The notes under the pieces are model-generated. The model had not been told where the DNA came from and did not search any database. It worked only from the letters and a program-made list of their open reading frames with translations. Shown here piece after piece: positions 55,764-64,000 of a stretch of DNA of 64,000 nucleotides (its first letter is position 1; each line of letters begins with the position of its first letter). Both the position numbers and the translations under genes were made by a program. The DNA lies in NCBI GenBank assembly GCA_023159155.1, contig JAJNNX010000040.1:1-64000 (forward strand), read 5' to 3'. Source of the DNA: Ustulina deusta (Eukaryota; Ascomycota; Sordariomycetes; Xylariales; Xylariaceae).

Positions 55764-57215
55764 CTATGTGACGGGCATAGTCTGGTCTACTTCTCGTTTC
55801 CAAGCCTTCATGCCTCCTTTTATATCCCCTATAAACCGCTCTCCATGCCTGTCTAGACCCATGTCTTTAAGCTTCCTTGTCACCAATTGCGAGTCATTCC
55901 CAACTCGACAAACAACATAAATGGGCGCATCAGAACCTACATCTTCCGGGAGCCATTCCAGATGAGGGGCATCCCCATTTGCTGTTGGCCTACTTTTGGT
56001 CTGGAAAGTCGAGAAGGGTATATTGATCGCCCCGGGAATATTAGCAATCTCGAAGTGTTCTTTCTCCCGAACATCGAGTAGCAGACTCCTCTCTTCAGAC
56101 CCGCTTGCTAAGATAGACTTGTAATACGTAGCACTTATTCTCTCGTCGGCTTGCAATACGTTAATAGGGGCAGTGACACCACAGAACTGGACGTAGTCCA
56201 GCGACCCAGCCTTCAGCTCTTTCAACGTGAGCGTGGACGACGCCGCGCAGGCGAAACAATTCCACCGCCGGCTTCGCATCCTGATCGATCGAAATGGCGT
56301 GGCCGAGTTGGCCGAGAACAAGAGCAGACTTGGTGCGAGGGGTTCTTCAGGGACGCGGTCGTTTTCTCCACCAACGCCCGCAGCGATCAGCTTGATCGCC
56401 TCGAGCGCCTGCAGTACTCCCATGACGCCGACGACAGGGCCCAAGATCCCGCCCTCGCCGCAGCTGACAACGCTGTCGGCGGGCGGCGGCTTGGGAAAGA
56501 CGCATCGATAGCAGGGACCTCCGTCGGCGGAGCCCTGGGCAGCCGGCGGGTTGTTCAGGACGATGAGCTGGCCGTCTGTCCGCAACGCCGAGGCCGAGAC
56601 GAGCGGTTTTCCAAGCAGGACGCAGACGTCGGAGATGAGGTAGCGCGAAGTAGGATGGTCTGTGCAATCGAGGACCACATCGTACGCGCGCATGACGTCC
56701 TCGGCATTCCGCGGCGTGAGATGTTCGTCGTAGCCTACGTACTTGACCTCGGGGTTCAGGGCCCGGCAATATTCGACGAGACTGTCGACTTTCTTCCTGC
56801 CGACCCGCGCCGTGTTGTGCGCGATCTGGCGGTGCAGGTTCGAGGCCTCGACGGTGTCGCCGTCGACGACGCCCAAGGTCCCCACGCCGGCGCCGGCGAG
56901 ATAGGCGGCAGCGGGGCAGCCGAGACCCCCGGCCCCAACGACGAGGACGGCGGCGGACTTGAGGCGCAGCTGGCCCCTGATGCCGACCGACGGCAAGACG
57001 AGCTGGCGGCCATACCGGGCATATTCTTCTTCTTTAAGCGGCCACGTCCATTCTTGCCGTGTTTCGGTGGCTTGGTCCCGTGCTGGTGCCTCCGACGACG
57101 GCCGTGCAGGCAGCGCCTCGAGTTCTGCTAGTTGGGTTTTCAGCTGCCGCAGTTCCACCTCTGTCTTCGAGATCTGCACCTTCAGCCGCTCAATCTTGCC
57201 TGCGACCGGATCCAT
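55764..57215 (-). CDS. uba4: Uba4 adenylyltransferase and sulfurtransferase
   Basis: Uba4 (MOCS3 homologue) activates Urm1 for tRNA wobble-uridine thiolation and urmylation, and in fungi with Mo enzymes the molybdopterin-synthase small subunit. One exon, 483 residues. A coiled-coil-like start (1-36) precedes the E1-like domain: GAGGLG (94-99), VDGDTVEASNLHRQ (117-130), zinc cysteines CYRC (235-238) and CFAC (320-323), and Cys252 in SCGEGGILGP, equivalent to the thiocarboxylate-linked Cys of yeast Uba4. The C-terminal rhodanese domain carries the active Cys436 in VVCRVGNDSQ. All key residues are present. Convergent with PAM17. Confidence 0.96.
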   Translation of the reverse strand: MDPVAGKIERLKVQISKTEVELRQLKTQLAELEALPARPSSEAPARDQATETRQEWTWPLKEEEYARYGRQLVLPSVGIRGQLRLKSAAVLVVGAGGLGCPAAAYLAGAGVGTLGVVDGDTVEASNLHRQIAHNTARVGRKKVDSLVEYCRALNPEVKYVGYDEHLTPRNAEDVMRAYDVVLDCTDHPTSRYLISDVCVLLGKPLVSASALRTDGQLIVLNNPPAAQGSADGGPCYRCVFPKPPPADSVVSCGEGGILGPVVGVMGVLQALEAIKLIAAGVGGENDRVPEEPLAPSLLLFSANSATPFRSIRMRSRRWNCFACAASSTLTLKELKAGSLDYVQFCGVTAPINVLQADERISATYYKSILASGSEERSLLLDVREKEHFEIANIPGAINIPFSTFQTKSRPTANGDAPHLEWLPEDVGSDAPIYVVCRVGNDSQLVTRKLKDMGLDRHGERFIGDIKGGMKAWKREVDQTMPVT

Positions 57216-57916
57216 TATGAAAGCAAGTCGCTTTTTGGTGCTATGTGCCCAACTTCGAGCATCTGAGCATTGACCTACCAGTAAAGGTTAAGTTTGCGAG
57301 GTTATATTGTCAGCTCAAGCTTTGTCTAAAATAAGTTGAAAATTCGATGCTCAGAGGGACAAACAGTCCCAAAGCACCGGTAGATTATGCCTTTATCCGA
57401 ATAGTATGTGTCCTGCATGTGATAACCCCGCCCCTGTGCCTCGATACGGTCCCTCTACAGAAAGGTACCGTAACTAATAGTTAATATAGCTAGTAGCTAA
57501 TTTGCTTAGTTAATATAAACCAATTTATTTATAGGTAGGTAGCTATTATTTTACCGGGCTTAATAAACATAAATAATTTTAATAAATTTTAATGCTTAAT
57601 AAACACTTAATAAATACTTAACTAATTAATATTTAAAAAGTTTTTAATATTAATAATTTTAACTATTAAAAATATTTATTATTTTTTAATACTATAAATA
57701 AAATAGTTATATTTCTAAAATTATAAATCTTAAGTTTATTTTAATTTTTTTAAAAGCTATTTAAACATAAAGTAAGTAGTTTTTAGTAAAAATTTTGCAT
57801 GCAAGAAATATATAAAAAAGTGCAAAACTTGCTTGTGTGCAAGTATGCTATCTTCATTTGCCCCAACGTCTGCGTTATGTTTACTCTATGGCATTTAATT
57901 AGCTAAAATCACCCAT
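57216..57916. other. Intergenic region, AT-rich patch
   Basis: 57470-57800 is a short AT-rich island with TTAATAAA-type repeats like those of the left-hand block. No gene. Confidence 0.55.
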
Positions 57917-59596
57917 CTAGACTCCGAATTCCTTCTTCAGTACATTGTATTCCACGTCGCCGACCCAAGCAGACCCGGTCACAACCGGCTCTCGGACGCC
58001 GTTATTCTCTTGAACGGTGAAGAGAACCTGTCCAATATGTAGGAACTCGAGCATCGGCAGTGTCTGAACATACGCGAAGGCATGTTCAAGCATTAGGGTT
58101 TCGTGGGCTGCCCAGAATGCACTCCCTGGCTTGCGAAAATCATAGTACCGCCCGGGATCGAAAATGTTCACTTCGTTGGACCGGAGCGGGTAAGTGTCGC
58201 GTGAGATGATCAGGCGCCTCAAATGGGAAAGGTGGCCAACATATCTCCTAAGTTTGTTATGATCAACAAACCAATCGTGAGGCCACCCAAAATTATCTCC
58301 TGCACTGAGGTGAAGCATTTCAATGGAAGGCAGAATTGATAATTTTTCCAAGGATCCTTCAGGGATGTCGGCGTCTTGCCACACAAGTGAGAGCCTCTTG
58401 AGGCTCCCGTGGTGGTGGAGCGATTGTATGACACGTCTAAGAAATGCATCTGCCGTCCAGGAGATCGCTAATGATCTGATTTGCGTGTTTATTTCGATGA
58501 AGCGAGTGGGCGTCGAGCCAGCCGATTTGAAACCGTGAAGTAAAACAGTGTCAAGAGTATGTATCTGGCTAAGTTCAGATAGAAACTGGGAGTTGTCATT
58601 GTATGGAATATTCAAAGAGGTCAATCCTTCCCGTACAAGACAGGATAATACTCGGGCGTCTACTAGTGTCGTGCAGCCGATGTCCAGCGTTTTTAACTTG
58701 GGAAATTCCATGTAAAACGATAATGGCATTTCATGTCGCGACCTCTTTCCTATGAACGATTGGGACCCACTGTGCGAAATGTCAAGTCTGCGGAGATTTG
58801 AACAACAGGAGGCCAAGAGGGCTTCGTAGAAGCCAGACGGATCCAATTCGGTGTTGTTGTTGTAGGCAAAGTTGAATTCCCAACTAGTTTCAATACGTAA
58901 TGTCTCAAGAGTCTCTAGAGGACAAAGATTTCGTCTAGTTCGCATATTAGGTGTTCGTAGAAACTCTCCGGTCAAGTCGAGATTTTTGATTGGCAACCCT
59001 ATCAAACAATCCAGAAGACCATCGTCGAGAGTACACCCTCTAATACAAAGAGACTGTAGATTGGGAAGGGTGGGAATGACTATGAGAGCAGTCGGCCAGT
59101 AGAGATGAGCGAGGTATTCGGACAAAACTGCCGAGACGCACCGCGCTCTTTCAACTTCCCTCTCATCCTGTTCTGCTGCGGAGTGGAAATCCGGAGGCAG
59201 GAGAGATTGAAGGCGCGGCCAATATTCGGCAGAGTCTACCTTTAGTTGGCGCACACAAGCTCCTAATGACGGTGACACGGTCATCCCCTCAGAGGACCGG
59301 TATCTTTGAACGGCTTCTTTCTGGAGCATGGCCAGGACTTCGAGTGCAGTGGAACCATAATCAAGGTGAAGGTTATTGAATTGACACGATCGGGCAAGCT
59401 GCCGACATGTCGAATTGACAAGTGCCAGTGAGGCCAGATGGCTCTTTTCTGAAGCGACGTGGCCGACGATCAGGTCAAGGATCTCGCTGGGAATGGTGAA
59501 CAGAATCGAAGATGGTGAGGCGATGTGCCTGCCCTCAATGACGCGATCAAACGATAGGGGAGGCAACGTGGTCGGAGGGGCCATCTCGTGAGGCAC
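57917..59596 (-). CDS. F-box/LRR-like protein
   Basis: One exon of 559 residues. An F-box-like segment near 33-78 (LFTIPSEILDLIVGHVASE, then LASLALVNSTCRQLAR) is followed by irregular leucine-rich repeats such as LPNLQSLCIRGCTLDDGLLD, LIGLPIKNLDLTG, LETLETLRIETSW, NLRRLDISHSGS and FPKLKTLDIGC. Such proteins are SCF ubiquitin-ligase substrate receptors, or related F-box-type regulators. Two ATGs (59596 and 59584) could start it; the F-box is unaffected. No signal peptide or membrane helix. Target unknown. Confidence 0.82.
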   Translation of the reverse strand: MPHEMAPPTTLPPLSFDRVIEGRHIASPSSILFTIPSEILDLIVGHVASEKSHLASLALVNSTCRQLARSCQFNNLHLDYGSTALEVLAMLQKEAVQRYRSSEGMTVSPSLGACVRQLKVDSAEYWPRLQSLLPPDFHSAAEQDEREVERARCVSAVLSEYLAHLYWPTALIVIPTLPNLQSLCIRGCTLDDGLLDCLIGLPIKNLDLTGEFLRTPNMRTRRNLCPLETLETLRIETSWEFNFAYNNNTELDPSGFYEALLASCCSNLRRLDISHSGSQSFIGKRSRHEMPLSFYMEFPKLKTLDIGCTTLVDARVLSCLVREGLTSLNIPYNDNSQFLSELSQIHTLDTVLLHGFKSAGSTPTRFIEINTQIRSLAISWTADAFLRRVIQSLHHHGSLKRLSLVWQDADIPEGSLEKLSILPSIEMLHLSAGDNFGWPHDWFVDHNKLRRYVGHLSHLRRLIISRDTYPLRSNEVNIFDPGRYYDFRKPGSAFWAAHETLMLEHAFAYVQTLPMLEFLHIGQVLFTVQENNGVREPVVTGSAWVGDVEYNVLKKEFGV

Positions 59597-60002
59597 CTAG
59601 GTACTAGAATGACTAAGTAGTGAGTAAAGAAGAGTGCGGGCAAAAAGGTTACGAACGGGAAGTTCTCTAGATCAGGTACAATAAATCTCGTATTTGATAG
59701 TAGGTCTCATACAATACAAGACTAAAGCTTGTAGGAGGGAAGAAACAGGAACGGAGTGGGGTAGGTTAAGGTAGCGTACTACGTTGCGGACTGTGTCAGA
59801 AATAAGCGAGTTAATTGAATTAGTGTGCCTTCGTTTTAACAAATGTAATGAGTGAAATGAAACGAAAGGCTTTCTTATCGGTAAAAAAAAAAGTTCCAAA
59901 AAGTTTCCATACGCCCAAATAGGCAATTCTTAGCACTCCCAAATAGGCAATTCTTGGCATACCCCCCTACAATTCGGCGTATTCGGCTTACATCGCATGC
60001 AC

Positions 60003-60340
60003 GCGACTATATGCGGCTCCCAGCCATATTGGTTGACCCAGCCATACCAACCAACCCAGCTATAGTGGCTGACTAAGCCACTCGTAGGGACCCAGCTAGA
60101 TTGGTGGACCTAGCCATACTGACTAACCTAGCCATATTCGTTGACCTAGCCATACTGACTGACCTACCCATACGGACCAACCAAGCCACCCATACGGACC
60201 AAGCCATACAGACCAAGCCATACAGACCAACCTAGCCATACAGACTGACCCAGCTATACAGACTGACCCAGCTATATTGGCTAACCTACCTATACAGACT
60301 GACCTAGCCATACGGACTGACCTACCGGACCAACAGACCT
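60003..60340. repeat. Degenerate minisatellite, about 16-20-bp unit
   Basis: Repeats built from GACC-AGCCATAC(A/T)GACTGACC-like units, variable in length and sequence, run for about 340 bp. On the minus strand they translate to a repetitive Ser-Val-Cys-Met-Ala pattern that is a by-product. Likely a local tandem expansion. Confidence 0.75.
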
Positions 60341-60354
60341 ACCCAACTAAAAAA

Positions 60355-60496
60355 ACGAAGGCACCCCCCTCCTCTCTGGCTGGGAGGGAGCTACGCAGCG
60401 CGCGAAGCGCACCGGCGGCGTACGGTTGGTGGGAAGGAGGCCGAGGGGAGGTGGGGTGCCGTTATATGAGACGAGGCCGAAGGGGGGGTCCTTCGT
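60355..60496. mobile_element. Possible MITE, about 142 bp
   Basis: ACGAAGGCACCCCCCT at the left end and AGGGGGGGTCCTTCGT at the right end form near-perfect inverted ends. The interior is GC-rich, non-coding, and unlike the AT-rich flanks. Target-site duplication is not clear. A palindromic GC-rich insertion of another kind is possible. Confidence 0.45.
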
Positions 60497-60694
60497 ATAG
60501 ACCTTAAAACCAAAGGCTTTCTTGCACCTAGATCAAAGGGGCCTCTAGTTAATAGTACAAATGTAAGATTAGCTACTAGTAGGCCTAAAGTGTTCTATAA
60601 AAAAATAAAAAAAAATAAAAAGTAGCCTAAGTAAAAGCAGTATTATTTGGAGCAAAAGAAGCAATAATATAACCTAGCAGCTTGATAGTTCTAT

Positions 60695-60850
60695 TTTTTT
60701 TTAATACGGTACATCAGTAAAGTTAGTATGCTAATAGCAAAACGGAGGCCTAGCAGCTATAAAGTAAGAATGGCAGAACTTGCTAGGGCTACTGCACTGC
60801 TACGACCCGCATGATGAGTTAGCACAAACTTTTGTGCCGAGTTCTTAATA
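60695..60850 (-). repeat. RIP-mutated copia fragment
   Basis: Aligns in the same orientation with 30769-30893: both have AATACG, ATAGC-AAACGGAGG, GC-GCTA and ATGAGT-AGCA in order. This copy has A where the other has G in many places (GCGAAAC to GCAAAAC, CGGCGG to TAGCAG), as expected for RIP. Confidence 0.65.
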
Positions 60851-61070
60851 ATTTTCTTAATAATTATTGCTAGCAAGGACCACCCATTAGGATTCTCAGA
60901 TTCTTGCGTAACAACATAGACTACCCATAATACATTCCCACACGCCACGCTTTATCGAGAGAATCTTGGGTGTACAAACGCTGAATTCCCTTCCCTGACA
61001 CAAAGACTCCGGCGCGAGCGGAACACGCTACCTATGCAGTACAGTAGGCATTGAGCCATGCTATCTATCA

Positions 61071-62327
61071 TCAGCGGTTTCGCCTTCGAGCCAGCGGGTT
61101 CATGAAGAAGGGTCGTGATGGTTGCTAAAATGAATCCAGAGTTAGTTAGTAATCGTCTCCAGAAAACTCGATCAGTTTAGTTTTTTTTAGTTTCTTTTTT
61201 AGTTTTTTTTTTCGGGGGCTTTTAAGAAGAGAGTAAAAAGAAAGATTTATTTCCCAGCCACGTTGAGAAAAAAAGACAAGGGAGTCTTACCGGAGCATCG
61301 TGTGTATGATGACCATGCATCTCTTGGTTGCAGCGCTGGCATCGTATAGGAATCACCGTATCCCATGCCGTAAAATCATGTGCACTTGTAATTGGATTTT
61401 GCATCTGTCCCACCACGGCCGGGGCATGCCAGTCAGGAGGGGCTGGGGCTGGGCCTTGCTGGTGGCCCCCTGGTGTCCAGTGGTGGGTTCGCATTTGTGC
61501 TGCCAGCTCGACGAATACCGGTTCGTGTGGGTTAGGGTCTTCGTGTGGGTTAGGCTCTTCGTTTGGCTGGTCAAACTCTTCAGGCATTGGGGTAGGTTCG
61601 TATCGAGGCCAAGGGTTTTGGTTTCGCTGGCGAAACCTTGCAGGTAGTTGGTAACTTCCGTATCGAGGGTTACGGGGGCCAGTATAGTGCACCGGCGGTC
61701 CTGGGTTGGCAGGGTAATATGGTGACGGACCGAAACCATATAGCGCCAGTTCTGATTCGCTGTCCATAACTTCGGCAACGATGTTGTCGGGCCGGAGAAA
61801 CCTAGACATAAAGCTAGGTCCCTCTTGTTGGAGTCTGCGCTGGCCGATGTTGTGGGCGGGAGCGAAAGCAATTGAACAATTGCTACAGAAGCCCGGTAGT
61901 TGATTGTTTGGGGCTATTGTTGGCGGCAAGTTGTGGATATTGAATTCCTTTCCACCCAGGATTTCTCGGGGGTTGAAGTGGTGACAACAGCCGTGCATCC
62001 AGCGCTTCCGACAGATCGGGCAGGTCGGCTGCTCACGGAGCCAGTAAGAGATGCATCCAAACCCAAAAACGTGGCCGCATGGCAGCATCGTGAATGGCTC
62101 GTGGTCACGATCGACTGTTTTGGTGATGGCAAGACCCTTGCAACAAATGCTACAATCCACGGAGAGGTTGACATCGGGAAGGATATGACCTTCGGAGTCG
62201 AAGTACGGCGCCCAATTGGGTGCGTAGCTGTTCAAGACTAATAGTCAGCAAATAAGCCAAAAGACCGCCATGCGGAAAAAAAAAAAAAACCTTGGTTATC
62301 ATACGTGTCATGTACATTGCGCTTCAT
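61071..62327 (-). CDS. RING-finger protein, three exons
   Basis: Likely E3 ubiquitin-protein ligase. Exons 62327-62291, 62237-61291 and 61124-61071 join in phase into 345 residues. Exon 1 is needed because the long frame has no ATG near its start; its donor sits in a T-run (GTTTTT), the weakest point. Exon 3 follows a clean GTAAGA donor and ACTAAC branch and adds a short basic tail. RING: CSIC, LPCGHVFGFGCISYWL and CPICRKR. The usual sixth ligand (His or Cys two residues after CGH-x) is Gly, as in many fungal RINGs. The rest is Pro/Asn-rich and disordered, with a CQRC pair near the end. Same orientation as the next RING gene. Confidence 0.8.
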
Positions 62328-63139
62328 CTTGAACTGTGAGTACGGTACAAGTAGAATGAGTTATGCGTAAGATCGTGAGAGATCTCAAATAGGAGTTGAG
62401 ATGTGTTGGTGAACCGAAGATGATGGGGATGGGAACAAGTTGAGGTTGAACCAAGAGCCGGTCTACTCGAGAGATTTATGTATAATTGTGGCAGACTACT
62501 TACCCAGGTAGCTAGCTAATCCTCATTGCGATGAAACGTCAATGCGCTTTAGAGCGTGGCCATTGAGAAGCTCCTCTTGTTGAATGTACCAAATTGGGAT
62601 CAGTGGGCAGCCCAGCCACAAACACCATTGAATTGTCACGCCCATACCCGGCGTATTGGGATAGGTCTAACCACACACTTCGATACGTATTATTGAATAC
62701 AATGGGGTGATTCCGACTGTTGAGTGGGCCCCAATGTAGTTCTTGCAATAGCTATGGAGTGACGAGGTCCTTGACCGTTTGCTTGACAGACTGGCTGCTT
62801 CGACAGTTGGCTGAATGACCTATCCGGAAGGGGACCTGAATAGCTAATTACGAGTGACTTACAGAACTATCTCAACCCTTATATTCGACTCGCGCTGCTT
62901 TAGTACAAATCTAACAAACAAGTCATATTACTAAGTAGGTATCAAGGAGGGCAGATCGCAAATTCTAATTTCCATTGTTGCTGCTACGTCCTGTTCCGCC
63001 TGGATGGATACAAGTACACATATAGATACATTGGTACCTGACATTGTCATAATAAAAAACAACCCCATTTAACACCTAGCACACAGGATCAACCTGTTCC
63101 GTATTCAACACGAACAGTCAAAATTATTACATTTATTAC
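62328..63139. other. Intergenic region between RING genes
   Basis: No gene seen. Presumed promoter of the three-exon RING gene and 3' flank of the next. Confidence 0.5.
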
Positions 63140-63970
63140 TTACCACCGATTATAGTGGATGTTTGTTCCCCAGAAATCCCACACCCGCTGCGTAAACCGT
63201 TCCGCAGTGTGCCGCAGGATTTCAGCCGAGTTCCGGAACCTGAAGTCGTCGGGGAAGATTGGAGGGAACAAAAGATGGCGCAGCCTGTCTATCGCACCGT
63301 GGACATTTCCTTTATAGCAGATTTCGCATAAGCGAGGGATGCCGCCGCCTTCGGGGAGGGTCAGCGGCACCTGCTCGGCCCTATACAGCATCGGGTTATA
63401 CTCTCTAGGCGCGATGAAGTGGCCGCATAAGTACACCAAACTAAGGCGACATAGGGGACAGCGGGTAATGCCATCTTCGGATTCGAGCCCGGATTCGACA
63501 AGCCATTTTTCAAGACAGTCAGAGCCCATATAGTGACCACACGGGAGGGTAGCCAGCCACTCGAGAGGCCCCTCTTCGGAGCTCTGAGAGCGAGGCCTTA
63601 CGCATTCAGGGACTTGGAGCTTATGTTCCATACAAATCACACAAGTGAGATCAAGCTCCACTCTATGATTGTTCTCGTCCAGCCCGTCGTCGAGATATCG
63701 AGCGAAGTCGCTGAAGAGGGATACGTTCCCGTTATTCAACACGCGAGTGGGGGCGAACGTCGGCGGGCAGACACGGACGAGCCCGGGCGGGGCACCACTT
63801 AGACGGCCGCGCTGATATTCATCGGCCGGTATTCCCGGCGGCGACAAGAGCGTCTCCGGTTTCGGCGGGCGCGATGACGATGTCGGTGGGTGAGCATGGG
63901 CATTTGGAAAATGACTTTCCACGAAGTCCACTGCTTCGAGGGCTGCTCGTCGGTTTCCAAATGGCGTCAT
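63140..63970 (-). CDS. RING-finger protein, 276 aa
   Basis: One exon of 276 residues. The N-terminal 100 residues are Pro/Ser-rich and likely disordered. The RING lies near 110-182: CVICMEHKL, then LPCGHYMGSDCLEKWL, then CPLCRLSLVYLCGH. As in the neighbouring RING gene the position after CGH-x-x is Gly. A second Cys pair (LCEIC) follows. Probably an E3 ubiquitin ligase of unknown target. The gene may be spliced after the listed stop but none is evident. Confidence 0.78.
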   Translation of the reverse strand: MTPFGNRRAALEAVDFVESHFPNAHAHPPTSSSRPPKPETLLSPPGIPADEYQRGRLSGAPPGLVRVCPPTFAPTRVLNNGNVSLFSDFARYLDDGLDENNHRVELDLTCVICMEHKLQVPECVRPRSQSSEEGPLEWLATLPCGHYMGSDCLEKWLVESGLESEDGITRCPLCRLSLVYLCGHFIAPREYNPMLYRAEQVPLTLPEGGGIPRLCEICYKGNVHGAIDRLRHLLFPPIFPDDFRFRNSAEILRHTAERFTQRVWDFWGTNIHYNRW

Positions 63971-64000
63971 GGCTCAAATTCGAAAGGTGAAGGAAAAGTA

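Larger units (their letters stand above)
59597..61070. other. Repeat-rich intergenic region
   Basis: Holds a minisatellite, a possible MITE, an AT-rich RIP-like patch (60580-60720) and a decayed copia fragment, all listed next. No gene. Confidence 0.6.

Noticed and set aside
56151..57131. 326-residue antisense frame inside uba4
   Set aside because: A shadow of GC-rich coding sequence; uba4 on the other strand has every catalytic residue.
1..64000. CRISPR array or bacterial mobile element
   Set aside because: All genes are intron-bearing fungal types; the only regular repeats are the minisatellites and the precursor array.

Overview
The window is nuclear DNA of a filamentous ascomycete (Pezizomycotina, most likely a Sordariomycete; nothing here fixes the genus). 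Evidence: short introns of 50-150 nt with GTRNGT donors and CTAAC/CTGAC branch sites just before YAG, fungal orthologues such as Uba4 and Pam17, fungus-only families (UstYa/DUF3328, DUF6536, GH93, secreted intradiol dioxygenases), and C-to-T/G-to-A decay typical of repeat-induced point mutation (RIP). Gene models below were spliced by eye; exon phases were checked by arithmetic and all close.

Layout. 1-8160 is an extremely AT-rich RIP-degraded repeat block with long inverted repeats and no surviving gene. 8.2-20.4 kb is gene-poor: a secreted GH93 exo-arabinanase, two small spliced genes of unknown function, and a broken DUF6536 membrane-protein gene. 20.4-29.8 kb is the most interesting part: two divergently transcribed UstYa-family (DUF3328) genes around a perfect CGG-N8-CCG palindrome, then a 97-residue secreted precursor with four identical 12-residue cores separated by KR Kex2 sites, then an MFS transporter and an unknown membrane-anchored protein. 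The first three have the hallmarks of a dikaritin-type RiPP (ustiloxin/asperipin/phomopsin-like) cluster; the core VDVPNYSNSYLD is not one I recognise. 29.9-31.0 kb is a Ty1/copia retrotransposon remnant with an intact 3' LTR. 31.4-35.6 kb has two divergent secreted intradiol dioxygenases. 36.6-41.4 kb is one large 9-exon gene for a CorA-like membrane protein. 43.9-49.6 kb holds two unknown genes and an ankyrin-repeat pseudogene. 50.6-59.6 kb is more conserved: GH2 exo-beta-D-glucosaminidase, Pam17, Uba4 and an F-box/LRR-like protein. 59.6-61.0 kb holds a minisatellite, a possible MITE and a RIP-mutated copia fragment. Two RING-finger genes close the window.

How the genes work together. In the predicted RiPP locus the precursor would enter the secretory pathway, Kex2 would cut after KR, and the two membrane-anchored UstYa oxidases would cyclise Tyr-containing cores; the MFS protein could export or be unrelated. 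The carbohydrate-active and dioxygenase genes fit a saprotrophic or plant-associated life-style. Decay of DUF6536, ankyrin and transposon sequences, and one in-frame TAG in the first UstYa gene, show the accessory half is eroding.
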